DNA from: Tritrichomonas musculus
Taxonomy: Eukaryota > Parabasalia > Tritrichomonadida > Tritrichomonadidae
Length of the DNA: 64,000 nt
Direction of reading: 5' to 3'
NCBI GenBank assembly: GCA_039105265.1
Contig: JAPFFF010000001.1
Span: 9,176,001-9,240,000, forward strand
Below the pieces are notes generated by a model. That model was not told where the DNA came from. It ran no database searches and saw only the letters and a program-made list of their open reading frames with translations. Shown one piece after another: positions 19,899-31,022 of the stretch (position 1 is its first letter; the number at the start of each line of letters is the position of its first letter). The position numbers were made by a program, and so were the translations under genes.

Positions 19899-20651
19899 AG
19901 CAAGGGTAATGCATTATTTCAAAAATTTCTACAATAATAAAAATATATAATCTAGACGATGCTGTCAAGTTATGATAATACGCATATAATGTGAAATAAT
20001 CAAATGATTTTGCTGTCACGAAATTGTTTTATTAAAAAATAAATGAATCTAAATCAAAATAATAATACAGTTAAACGATTAATAATGATAATAAAGCAAC
20101 TTATAAAATAATTTAGCTGTCACGAAGTTGTATCTAAATGTAAAATAAATAATAAAGTCAATATTAATAGAAAATCTATTATCAATTATGGCAACTTTAT
20201 CTAAATATTTTAAATATTTATTTGTTTATTTAAATTCAAGACACAATTACAAAATATTATTAGATACTTAGATAAAAAAAATTGAATTGATCAAAAACAC
20301 GTTGATTTAAATCAATTCAAATCTATAACATAATAATTGAATGCGATGCACAAAAAGTTATAATGACAGTTAATTTATAAATAAGTATAACTTTATATTT
20401 TTATTAAGTAGCATATTATTTTATATTATTAATATATCAAGATACTATTATAAATTAAAATATAATAATAAAATTGCATTAACTGTTAGGTAATGAGAAA
20501 ATTATTTTTAGATTTCCATTTTAATTTCATATTTTTCTTATTTTTAATTTTGATATTTCATATTGGACGTATATATAATTATTAAAACATATTTTTAATT
20601 TGTAAAAATAAGTGCAATGCAGTAATTCAAAAATTTTTACAATAATAAATA
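19899..20651. other. AT-rich stretch with short direct repeats
   Basis: No gene. Contains GCTGTCACGAAATTGT near 20012 and GCTGTCACGAAGTTGT near 20111 as direct repeats, and the CTAGACGATGCTGTC word near 19953. They look like remnants of an older repeat. Confidence 0.4.
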
Positions 20652-21338
20652 GATTGATTTTTTTTTTAAACTTTTTTGGACAAAATGTTCTCAATTTTTT
20701 TTGTGAATATTTTGGCGGTTTATTAATCGGTCAGTTTATAAAAAAGGAAAATAAGCAGCTAAGCACCTATATCTCTCCCAGAACAGACTCAAACAACAAC
20801 CACATCTTACCATGGAACAAAGTAGTTCAGATGCATGATGCGATCATTCTTTCTCTCACGGAATGAGAAAATATTTAGATTTTCAGATTAGAAGTCAATT
20901 CTAATGCAAGAAGACAAATACTTTCGGTATTTCCCAACCCAGCGAGCTTTTATATTTAGGCCCAAATAAGTGTATTGTGTAAATAATAATTTATCTCATC
21001 TTTCCATAAACTCCTTAAGAAATTCTATATCTCGTGTTTTTTTGATATCCTTTGTATTAAGATAAGTTCAAAAGCAGATCATTGACTATTTTTTTAATAT
21101 AACTTGCTAAATTTATCTCTTATATCATTATGATTTTTAATAAAAAATATAAAGTTATTATTTAAAATGCTTTGCAAATGATTTTATAGCTTTATGGCTA
21201 TAAAATTATTATCTCTTTTTTATTATCTTTTTTTTGAAAAGTTTGAGCTCAGAAAAAAATCCAAAAAAGTTTAAAAAATTGAATGCTCGAAAATTCCCAT
21301 TCAATTTTGTCCAAAAAAGTTTAAAAAAAAAATCAATC
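20652..21338. mobile_element. hAT-type element with long TIRs (687 bp)
   Basis: Terminal inverted repeats of about 34 bp start GATTGATTTTTTTTTTAAAC and run through TTTTTTGGACAAAAT on both ends without a mismatch. The flanks carry an 8-base duplication AATAAATA (20644-20651 and 21339-21346). The interior 20750-20960 is clearly richer in GC than the surroundings and contains a short coding-like stretch (YISPRTDSNNNH..., within 20612-20866), which might be captured host sequence. Confidence 0.8.
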
Positions 21339-21539
21339 AATAAATATATATATAAAAAACGTATAAAAAAAAACGTATTTTTACATATACAAAATGGCTT
21401 ATTACTTTGAATTGTATCATCATCTGAACTTAATTTTTTTAATATAATAACATTTACATGTGAATATTAATTTGCAATAAATAGATAATAAATATATAAA
21501 ACACAAGTTGAGATACTAAAATCTTATGGGACAACCTAT

Positions 21540-21877
21540 ATGTCGAACATTGCTTAACCAATCCAGAAGATATTAACATGATTTTAGATTCTTATTATGA
21601 AAACAATATTAGCAAGATTATTAAAAAAGACGATTAAAATGCTATAGAAAACTATGTAATACAATTATGCATCAGATGCTATGCTGCGTCTTTGTCTAAT
21701 TTTCTGAAAGTTGATAATGATGATGGAAACAATGAGGCTGAAGAAGAAGTTTCTGACCAACTTTTAGTTGTTGATGAGAAAGAGCTTAAAAAAGCAAAGC
21801 AATCAATTTTTAAAAGTATTATAAATGGAGATTTTTCTTATGAACTAGATCCAAAATTGAAACAATTCATTGAAAAT
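21540..21877 (+). pseudogene. Left part of a broken gene split by the 7.1-kb element
   Basis: A coding-like stretch (LYVEHCLTNPEDINMILDSY ... acidic linker ... KLKQFIENY) runs up to the left end of the integrase element and resumes in register right after its right end (QFIENYNTSLDEHTGFFYFS...). The gene had therefore been coding-like when the element entered. It is broken at several other places as well. I do not recognise the family; it may itself be a repeat-encoded protein. Confidence 0.5.
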
Positions 21878-22563
21878 TATTCCAAGAGAAAATGAAGCCC
21901 CAGCTTTTTGAGAGGCCAAAAATTGAATGAATAAAAAATATAAAAATTTTAAAATGTTAAAAATGCGTTATATAAAACCAACAAAAACGAAATATAGCAT
22001 TTAGTAAAACATATATAGAAAAAAAGCATAGAAAATAATTGAGAGGGAAGATTTTTTGAGTGTATTTTATATTTTCGCTAAAATGTATTCAAATTTGAAA
22101 TAAACAAATTGAAAGAATTTCAGATGCACACAAAAAGCAAGATTATTTTTTCTATGATATTGAAAAAGCAAGATTATTTTTTCTATGATATTGAAAAATC
22201 AACTTCATAACGTATTATCTTCAAAGCTTTGTTATTGATGATTATGTTGTAAATGAGCAAGGATTAGTTAGATTTGAAAATTGAAAAATTTTCCAAATTT
22301 GAAAAATTTTTATATCTTCACAAAAGTAAAGTTCGAAAAATTTTAATTGAATTATCGTATAAACAAAAAATATATTTATCTATTAATTTGACTAGCATCA
22401 TGCGAAAATAAAAATAAATAAATACAATAATATTGATCAATAAAAAATAAATATACTGGAATAAATAACAAATGTTTGAAAAATAGATTCGACTAATAAA
22501 TTCCTGTGAATAAATCTATTCCAGCATATTAATTTCCTTTGAATCTATTAAAAAAGAAGCAAA
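21878..22563 (+). repeat. Left terminal inverted repeat of 7.1-kb element
   Basis: Matches the reverse complement of about 28319-29003 nearly base for base, including an internal direct duplication of AAGCAAGATTATTTTTTCTA. The inner edge is near AAAAAAGAAGCAA. Confidence 0.9.
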
Positions 22564-22761
22564 TTAAGTAAAAAATAATTAAAATGTTTAGTAACTTTTT
22601 TAATAAGTTAAAAAATAAAAATAAATTGAAATTCACCTAATTTGACCTTTATGTTATTGTTCCCAATTTTTTAAAAATTTAAATATCTTTAAAATTATAA
22701 TAGAAATAATAAAAAATAAAAAATAAATAATAAATAAAATTTAATAATTAATATGTTTTTA

Positions 22762-23553
22762 TTAAGGCGTGTATTCAATGATGTTTAATACTCCATCTCT
22801 TTCTATATCAAACTTTGGAAGTTGATTGTATGCTGTTTCTGGAGTAGTTTCATCTTCAAAATAATTTTTTAAAGCTGAATGAAACAAAATATTGTTATAA
22901 ATAAATACTATGATGGGGATATCTTTATAATCTTTCAATTTTTCTACTATCGGCCACCACCTTTCAATTTTTGCGTTTTCTTCAGGATTTCTTGGACGAA
23001 TTTTATAATGAAAAATTTTGCTTTTTTTAAGTTCTTCTTCAAAATCGTTACCAGTAAATTCTTTACCGTTATCGGTTGTTATTTCAAAGGGATATTCATT
23101 TTCTTTGAAATTTGAGAGGCAATTATTCAAAGCTTGAGCAGCAAATTCCATTGTTTTATATTCACCAATTTCAAAATAAATTATTTTTCTTGAATAATCA
23201 TCAATAAAAGCTATCAAATAATGAACTTTTTCAAAGTAAGGTGGTTTGTCCTTCAAAAAGTGGATATCACAATGCCACAAATAATTAACCCTTGTTGCAT
23301 GATATCTTGAGTCATGTACAATTTCTTTTTTTTCTTTTTGTTTTGGTGGATATAAAATATTATGTATTTTTCTAGAATGCCATTCTGAAATATTTAATAT
23401 GTTTCCAATACCCTTATATCCACCTTCCCATGAATTGTGAATCTCTGAAAATTTCTGAATGAGTTCATCTGAAATATTGAGAGGTTTTCGACCACATTTC
23501 AAATTTCCTAAATCAATAAAAGGAGGACGGAGTTGTCGGTTATGACAAAACAT
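22762..23553 (-). CDS. DD35E integrase/transposase (rve type) of the 7.1-kb element
   Basis: 263 residues, ATG 23553-23551, uninterrupted. The N-terminal third holds a helix-turn-helix (about 25-65, ISDELIQKFSEIH ... YKGIGNILNISEWHSRKIH). The catalytic core follows: D96 in YLWHCDIHF, the LIAFIDDYSRKIIYFEI strand pair, D161 in ITTDNGKEF and E197 in RPRNPEENAKIERWW, giving a D-64-D-35-E spacing, the retroviral-integrase/IS3-IS481 arrangement. A short C-terminal region with the TTPETAYNQLP block typical of these transposases ends the protein. No zinc finger (HHCC) and no chromodomain. Its gene lies 200 bp inside the left TIR and reads toward it. Function: cutting and joining the element ends. 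Family: integrase superfamily; Ginger, IS481-like or Polinton-type lineage is unresolved. Confidence 0.88.
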   Translation of the reverse strand: MFCHNRQLRPPFIDLGNLKCGRKPLNISDELIQKFSEIHNSWEGGYKGIGNILNISEWHSRKIHNILYPPKQKEKKEIVHDSRYHATRVNYLWHCDIHFLKDKPPYFEKVHYLIAFIDDYSRKIIYFEIGEYKTMEFAAQALNNCLSNFKENEYPFEITTDNGKEFTGNDFEEELKKSKIFHYKIRPRNPEENAKIERWWPIVEKLKDYKDIPIIVFIYNNILFHSALKNYFEDETTPETAYNQLPKFDIERDGVLNIIEYTP

Positions 23554-25536
23554 TATTTTGTTTTTTTACTTCTATAATTAATTATAATATTATATATTAA
23601 GAAATTAATGATAGACAATTAGGGCTTTTTATCGTAAGAAACAAAAGATATTTGCAAAACAAAAATCAATTTTCAGAAAAAGTTTGTTAATTGAAAAAAA
23701 AATTTTCATATAGCTCTCAATTCCAAGTTACACATATCATAGAAGAAATGTAACTTGAATTTTTTTTACGGATTCTTATTTAATAATAATATATTGAATG
23801 TTATATTTGTTTTTAATATGTATGTATCTATATTTTATAAATATAATATAGTTGTAATTGGTGTTTTATAATAAGATATTGTCTGAGTAATATAAAAATA
23901 AATTGAATATTATTTATTTTTTCTTTCAATTTTATTTTTTTGTTTTCTGAGCTATGTTATTCAATTTTCTGAGATTATAGCTTTTCAGAATTTTTTTCTT
24001 ATAAATAAAAGTAATGAAAATTTAATATTATCCTCGCAATATATTGGCCAAACCATTTTTTTAATATATTTTTAAATATTTATTTATATTATTATTTTAA
24101 ATATTTATGATATTTAAGTTTAATATATATTTATTTATTATAATATTTAATAGAAATATTAAATCGGTGTAAAATATATAATTTCATTTTATAAAATGCT
24201 CTTATATTTTGATAATAAATTTTTAATTATCATTTTTTATTGAAAGAGAAAATATTATTTAATTAAAAGATTTTTTATAAAATTATTAATTTTTTGCAAT
24301 TCAGAATAATAATAGACATTTATATCACATCTATTTATATATTGTATATATACATATAATTATATTAATGATGTTATATAAATATTATTAAATTATTGGA
24401 AGATATGTTACTTTTAATGCATAAAAAAAATTGAATTAAAAAAAATTGTTTTTGATAATTATTGTTTAAGATTTATCTTTAAATTGATAATTTGAATATA
24501 ATTAAATATTAATTTTATTATATTATATTATATGTAATGCTATGAATAATTAATTAGAAATCACTTTTAAATGAATTATCATTTGATCCAAATAAAAATA
24601 ACTTTGTTGGAAACAATTTATAGTAGGAATTGATTATATTAATGTTATGATGGATAAACATAACTATATTTTTAATTATTATGAAAATTTTTAAATTAAT
24701 CAAATAACCAAAATAAAATTAGGAAATGCATAAATTTATTTTTTACATTAAAAATGTAATTTAAAATTATAAAACCTATATAGTAACCGTGTTTTTTAAA
24801 ATAAATTAAGAGCAATTTTTCTTTTTTGGATATCAACAAAAGTTTTTCAAGCATTTAACTACAATTATAAAGCTATAAATATAGAAATATATAGATAATA
24901 TTAATTCTATGATGAAGAATAAAAGAAATTGTTATTGAATAGGTTTTGTACCTATTTTTTTCAAATGCTTTAAAATATTGAGTACTAAAGATTATAATTA
25001 ATTCAAAAATTCAGATGAATATTTTTAATTTCATAATTCATAAAACAATTTAATCTTAGTTAAATATAATATTAAATAAAATATAATGTAAAACTAACAA
25101 TAATATTATGATTTAAATTGTGTAAATTCTCTCTCAATTTATTTTTTAAATTTGAAAGTAATTGAGTATGCAGTGAAAAATAACATATTCAAAAAGTTTA
25201 GTAATAAATAATTTTTCCAAATTCTTTCTCATAAAATAATGAAAGATTTCTACGACCGATTTCTTTTTTGGTATGATCATTAATATTAATTGAGCATTTC
25301 AAATCTTCTATATAAGTGGCTACCTTAGAATTTTATCCTAAATTCAAAATTATCAAATCCATTATTAAAATCTTTATTTTTTGTTGTCAAAAATCATATT
25401 AAATCCTGTAAAAATATTTATCCTTTATTAATAAGCAACTTTCCTAGCTCCTATTGCTAAAATATTTATTTAATAGCATTTTAAACGAGTTTTATTTTTT
25501 CCTATTAACGTACAAAAAAACGTTCTCCGTTCTCCT
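23554..25536. other. Extremely AT-rich interior of the 7.1-kb element
   Basis: About 2 kb with almost no GC and no open frame beyond chance. It could hold the promoter of the integrase. Nothing else is seen. Confidence 0.6.
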
Positions 25537-26100
25537 TTAATCAATATTATAATTATTTTTAAGAAAATTGAGTAAAGTGGTTCGTTTACATTTAAAATAT
25601 TTAAAAATTGATTTTAAAGAAATTGAATTGTCTTTAATTGAATCAACCAATTTATTTATTTCTGAAGCGTCCAACTGATATATATCAAATTTTGAATTAA
25701 GTATTTTTGAAAGATAAAAAAAATCTTTGTCTATTCCGGTCAATTTTTCGCAATTCTGAATTATTTTTTGATGATTGCTCAAACAATTCATTGAAATTTC
25801 TTTATTCATTATTTCATAAAGCATATCAAACATTTGAATAGTTAAAGATTTATCACCATAAACTTGACAAGTATTTTGATAAATTAAATTGAAATCCTTT
25901 GTAAAATCGTCTATATTAAAATATTTATTATCACTTATTTTATTTTTGATTATTTCAAAGCACATTGGAGTCTTTACGATTGAATAATAATTTTTTTCTT
26001 GTTTTTCATCTGGTAATTTTTCGAAATACAGCGAAATTGGTTTTTGGGCTATTTTTTCCATAATTTGATTGAGCTGTGATTTTAAAATCTCTTGCGACAT
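25537..26100 (-). CDS. Bromodomain protein carried by the 7.1-kb element
   Basis: 187 residues, ATG 26100-26098. Residues about 10-102 fit a bromodomain: helix Z (QLNQIMEKIAQKPISLYF), the ZA loop with NYYSIVKTPMCFEIIKNKI (P45-M46 of the PM pair), helix B (DDFTKDFNLIYQNT) and helix C (SLTIQMFDMLYEIMNKEI). The acetyl-lysine-binding Asn of the BC loop (usually YN) is not there; the aligned position is Tyr81 or Gly82 in CQVYGDKS, so binding may be altered. The rest (100-187) is a helical region ending in a putative HTH-like stretch (SLKSIFKYFKCKRTTLLNFL). No signal or membrane segment. It lies wholly inside the TIR-bounded element with the same strand as the integrase; a role in choosing insertion sites by chromatin state is an attractive inference. 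Confidence 0.72.
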   Translation of the reverse strand: MSQEILKSQLNQIMEKIAQKPISLYFEKLPDEKQEKNYYSIVKTPMCFEIIKNKISDNKYFNIDDFTKDFNLIYQNTCQVYGDKSLTIQMFDMLYEIMNKEISMNCLSNHQKIIQNCEKLTGIDKDFFYLSKILNSKFDIYQLDASEINKLVDSIKDNSISLKSIFKYFKCKRTTLLNFLKNNYNID

Positions 26101-28318
26101 GTAAAAATAATTTTAACGTATTTTATTGAATTTGATTTGAATAGTTTACATACTTTTGAATGGATTCCTATTTTGGTAATTCAATATTTTTGAATTTTTA
26201 GAATAATATAATATAATTGATAATAAAAAACATATTAATTAATAAAGAACATAATTTTATAATTGCAATTAGCTTGATAAAAGTTTTTCAAAAGCAAAAA
26301 CAGACCATAATTTGGCTATTTGGTCTAAATTTAAATAAATTCTCCGATATCTAATACGAAAAACATGAAAAGAAGTTTATTACTTATATATAAACGATCT
26401 TTACTATGCCAAATGTTGAATTAATAAGATTTTTTTTGAATTTCATTGATGAAAAACGATTTAAAAAAACTAATTTCAGTATTTCCACTTATTTTGCAAC
26501 AGTTATTATACCATAAAACCTTTATATTATATGTATAAAGAGCATATAGATTGAAATAATAGCGATTACAACTTCGTTAAACCTGAATAAAGTCCTTAGA
26601 TTTATTGCTGATGAGATTAAACCAAAAAAGGATCGTTAATTTTTATATTTTCTTGGTTAAGAATACTATTAATCAAATAAAATAAAGCAAAAGTTACGAG
26701 ACCAAACTTATTTTTCATTGAATTCCTAACCTAAACAAAAATTAGCTTACACTTTCTAGTATATCAAATAGAAAAGAAAGCACTTGACTGAGTTCACTCT
26801 GTTATCATTTTCTCATTTCAAAAATTGATATAAAAATAGTATGCATTAAGGTATTTTCTTTTTTCTTTCCTTAAGCCTGAAAGTAATAATTGATCATGCT
26901 GCTAAACGAGACTCGTTATTTGTTCCTAGTAGGTATCATAGCATAGTTAATTGTAACAATCCATATTTAGTTCTGATAGATTTATGATGGAGGTTAAAAA
27001 AAATTATTGATATTCAAACTACATTTTTCATTTAAATAGATTTGATTACTCCTTATGCTTTCTCAATCATCAGTAGTTGATAGCCTAAATTGTAAAAATG
27101 TATGGAATGCTTTATTTCTCCAGAAAAATACTAGTTCAACAAATTGTTTTACTGTGATTGTGTTGTGAGCTTAAGGGAAGATTTTAATGATATGAGTTAA
27201 TACTTGGTAATTTATTAATTATTTGATTAAAATAAATGCATTTTTAATATTAAAAACTCCCTTATGCTCATAGAAATTAGTCAATATCAACCATATATGT
27301 AATATAATGAAAACTTTTTTGATATTCCAATACTGTAATAAGCAAGCATAAGTCACAGAAAATCATTCATCAAAAAGGTGATTCTCAATCTTGGAAAACA
27401 TATATAATCGGTTGTTTTCATTTGTTTGAGCCTATTTAAAGCTGTGACTCAAAATGAAATTTCGTTCCTAGGAATTGAGGTAGGGGAAATCAAGGTTTTC
27501 TTATCTTATATTTAATAACTAATTGAATGATAAAAAAAAATCCCATTATTAAACTCAATAAGTATAATAATTTTCAGCATACTTCTTCAAACTTTTGATA
27601 AAAACACAATATAAAAGGTTATAAATAGGTAAACTAGTTGAATAAACTTGAATTGTTCTATTTCACAGAACTGTTGTTGAGTTTAAAAGACGTTTTTTAA
27701 ATTATAAATGAATAAATGAAAAAGGATATTATAAATATATAATATTGGTGCTTAATAACAAATTTAACATGGCCTTGAACATATATATGTACTAATAATT
27801 ATTGAAATAGAACTAAAAAAGAACAAATTTAGATTTTTAAAATTTGAATATTTTACATCTTTGAAAATTTTTATTCAAAAAGTTTTTAAAAATAATGAGA
27901 ATTCATTCAAATAATAAAAAACACTATTTTCATTTTATGATAGAAAAACGACCATCAAACACGTCTTAACTAAATCAGCAAACTCTTTGAACTTAATAAA
28001 TTCAAAAATATTCGCATTCGAACAATTTTTTTTTATTTTATTATTGCTAGCCTTCAATTTCAGATTATTCAAGCAAACCACTTTTTAAAACCTTTTATGT
28101 TTTATTTTATTATTGCTAGCCTAATTTTATTATTGCTATTAAAAAAACTTAATTATTATTTTCGATTGAAATTCAAAAAGAAACAAAAATACTTTTATTT
28201 GTATTTTTTAGCTTGTTTAACAATATATTAAGATAATTCACTTCAATGTTTAACTCTAATGTACATTATTATAATTCATAACTATAGGAAATTTTAGTAA
28301 ATGAATTCTGATTAATAT
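26101..28318. other. Right interior of the 7.1-kb element, faint coding traces
   Basis: No uninterrupted gene. Between about 26370 and 27260 several short stretches in different frames have near-normal codon composition, suggesting decayed coding sequence; the family cannot be told. The part after 27260 looks non-coding. Confidence 0.4.
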
Positions 28319-29003
28319 TTGCCTCTTTTTTAATAGATTCAAAGGAAATTAATATGCTGGAATAGATTTATTCAAAGGAATTTATTAGTCGAATCTATTT
28401 TTCAAACATTTGTTATTTATTCCAGTATATTTATTTTTTATTGATCAATATTATTGTATTTATTTATTTTTATTTTCGCATGATGCTAGTCAAATTAATA
28501 GATAAATATATTTTTTGTTTATACGATAATTCAATTAAAATTTTTCGAACTTTACTTTTGTGAAGATATAAAAATTTTTCAAATTTGGAAAATTTTTCAA
28601 TTTTCAAATCTAACTAATCCTTGCTCATTTACAACATAATCATCAATAACAAAGCTTTGAAGATAATACGTTATGAAGTTGATTTTTCAATATCATAGAA
28701 AAAATAATCTTGCTTTTTCAATATCATAGAAAAAATAATCTTGCTTTTTGTGTGCATCTGAAATTCTTTCAATTTGTTTATTTCAAATTTGAATACATTT
28801 TAGCGAAAATATAAAATACACTCAAAAAATCTTCCCTCTCAATTATTTTCTATGCTTTTTTTCTATATATGTTTTACTAAATGCTATATTTCGTTTTTGT
28901 TGGTTTTATATAACGCATTTTTAACATTTTAAAATTTTTATATTTTTTATTCATTCAATTTTTGGCCTCTCAAAAAGCTGGGGCTTCATTTTCTCTTGGA
29001 ATA
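28319..29003 (-). repeat. Right terminal inverted repeat of 7.1-kb element
   Basis: Reverse complement of 21878-22563, ending CTCTTGGAATA at 29003. Confidence 0.9.
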
Positions 29004-31022
29004 CAATTCATTGAAAATTATAACACTTCACTTGATGAACATACAGGATTTTTTTACTTTTCTAATGTAGCCTTTTTACTGGCGTCTCCCTGTCATGGTT
29101 ATCCATCTCTCTAAATCAGAAACTGGACATATATCGTTAAATGAAATTATGAAAATACAAAAATTGTTATATAGAATAAATAATAATCAACATTTTGCAG
29201 TTAAATATTTTGCTGCTGATGGTGAATCTGGGTTCAATGGATTTCACAAAGCTGCATTTAATAAATATTCAAATTGTATTGAAAAAGTTCTGAATGGACA
29301 AATAGCAATTGAAGAGTTCATTGGTAATGCATACTCATTATGTTACATAATACCAGCTATAGTTATGTTGCATGCAGCAAAAATCTGGCAGAAATCGCTT
29401 AATGAAATTAGAATTGAAACTTGGTGAAAGCTCTGATTTATTCAATTCAGAAAGTCTTGAAGCTGATTTGGAAATTCATAACAATATTCTTCATGATAAA
29501 AGCTCTTTGGGACGCATGAAAGATACATATCCCTTACATCTTTTTACAACCGATAACGCCATTTCGGAAATTGGAAATGGGAAAAAAATCGGCCGCATTT
29601 TACATATTTTTGTACTCATAATTGATATTTTCAGGAATCCATTTATGCATATTGGTCTTCGAACAATGTTATCTGATTTTGTTCTTTTTGAACTGCTGTC
29701 ATTATATAAAGCATTTTTAAAACTTTCGTCTGAAACAGTTTTTAGAAAATATTCAGGTTCTGACAAAAAATATGTCTGGTTCAACGACCAAATAACGATT
29801 ATAAAATTAATCAATACAATGATTTGCATCTGTAAAATTCTTCTTGACACCTCAAATTCAAGAGATGGAGATTTATACTATTTCGGTTTAGAGCACCTCT
29901 CCTCGCACCCGTTCGAGCAGTCTTTGGCCAGTATCGTAATCACTTTTCTGGAAAATATGAGTGTCGTTCAGCATTAAAATTCGCTGTTAGAGCAGCAATA
30001 TCTCTTGAATTTCAATCTAATGTAGAGGTTTCTTTCTCAATAAATGAACGAGATAAATACGGAGGAATTCATTTGCATTATAAAAGTCCAAAAAATGAAG
30101 AATTTGACATCAAAACAATTCTTATGAATTATTCGCAAGAAGATATTCGAACAATTGCTGCCGATTTTTTTGACAATGGAACTAAATCAGGTTTATATTA
30201 CAATGAAAAAACAAAAGTATTTGTTAACGAAGTTCACAAATTCCTGCATTTTTTTTCATCACCAGCAGAGAAGAGTATTTCTGTTGCAAAAGGATCGAGC
30301 ATTCTACCTAACATTGTTACAGCAAAACAAAAGCATCCAAGAAAAAATAAAAAAGGGCAATTACCCGATCAGCCTGATAATTCTTTATCAGGAATCAATT
30401 TGCAATGTTTTGATCAAAGTTTATCCCATTCAAAATCGAACATGCAACAATTCATTCAACCGAATAATTGTCAAAATTCAGCACAACAAGCTCTTATTCC
30501 AACATCAGAATTTCAGAACTTCACTCAACAAACAACCAACCAGAGAACATCATTTTCATCAACACAATTTCAGAGCTTCTTTCATTCAACTTTTGATATA
30601 TCAAAGTTACGAATCTTAAATACAAATGAGGATACAGCTCGGCAAAGAGGTATATCATGTGAGAAATTGTATGAATATAAAAAAATCTCGTGAGTGATTT
30701 AGCAACATTTGATAGCATCTTTGGAATCAGATATAAGTAAGCTATAAAAAAATATAAAAATATTAACAATCAAACTAAAATTGGTATTGATATCTCAATT
30801 CTTCTCCATACAGGAAGCCGGATCTGTAGAACTTTTGAATATGAAGATATTGGATCTGCTATTTATTATTGGATAGCTTCTCAAGATGAGATGATTAAAG
30901 ACAATATAAAACCAGGCCATTTTGTTGTGATTAAAAGAAATGGAGATGAAATAATTCCAAGTATTCTTATCAAAACTCAAATTAAAGAAGAACAGATTTT
31001 ATTAAATGTTCGACTATTGTGA
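29004..31022 (+). pseudogene. Right part of the broken gene, unknown family
   Basis: Coding-like over 2 kb but spread over several frames, so broken. Recognisable blocks include FAVKYFAADGESGFNGFHKAAF (29200-29260), PLHLFTTDNAISEIGNGKKIGR (29530-29600), FRNPFMHIGLRTMLSDFVLFELLSLY, a Gln/Asn/Ser-rich linker (30330-30560) and a C-terminal block KPGHFVVIKRNGDEIIP (30910-30960). The DGE and PLHLF-type blocks are reminiscent of transposase cores, but I cannot name a family. The left part lies at 21540-21877; the 7.1-kb element separates them. Confidence 0.5.

Larger units (their letters stand above)
21878..29003. mobile_element. 7.1-kb TIR element with integrase and bromodomain genes
   Basis: Bounded by long terminal inverted repeats (21878 to about 22563, and about 28319 to 29003; roughly 686 bp each) that are almost identical, with only a base change and small indels seen by eye, so the insertion is young. 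Ends are TATTCCAAGAG. The target carries a direct repeat CAATTCATTGAAAAT (21863-21877 and 29004-29018), at least 15 and at most 19 bases depending on where the end is placed. Inside, both recognisable genes are on the minus strand: a DD35E integrase (22762-23553) and a bromodomain protein (25537-26100). No polymerase, capsid, ATPase or protease gene is seen, so a Polinton assignment is not supported; Ginger or IS481-like integrase lineages are alternatives. The remaining interior is extremely AT-rich or only faintly coding-like. Confidence 0.85.

Noticed and set aside
19664-19903. 79-codon frame in the family-A MITE (and its like at 51365-51610)
   Set aside because: Present only because the MITE interior happens to be open; it is not conserved as a protein between copies and has no start context.
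20750-20960. Spliceosomal snRNA
   Set aside because: The composition is right, but no U1, U2, U4, U5 or U6 core sequence is present.
21878-29003. Polinton/Maverick identity for the 7.1-kb element
   Set aside because: Long TIRs and an integrase fit, but no polymerase, ATPase, protease or capsid gene is visible, and the target duplication is far longer than the 5-6 bases of that group.
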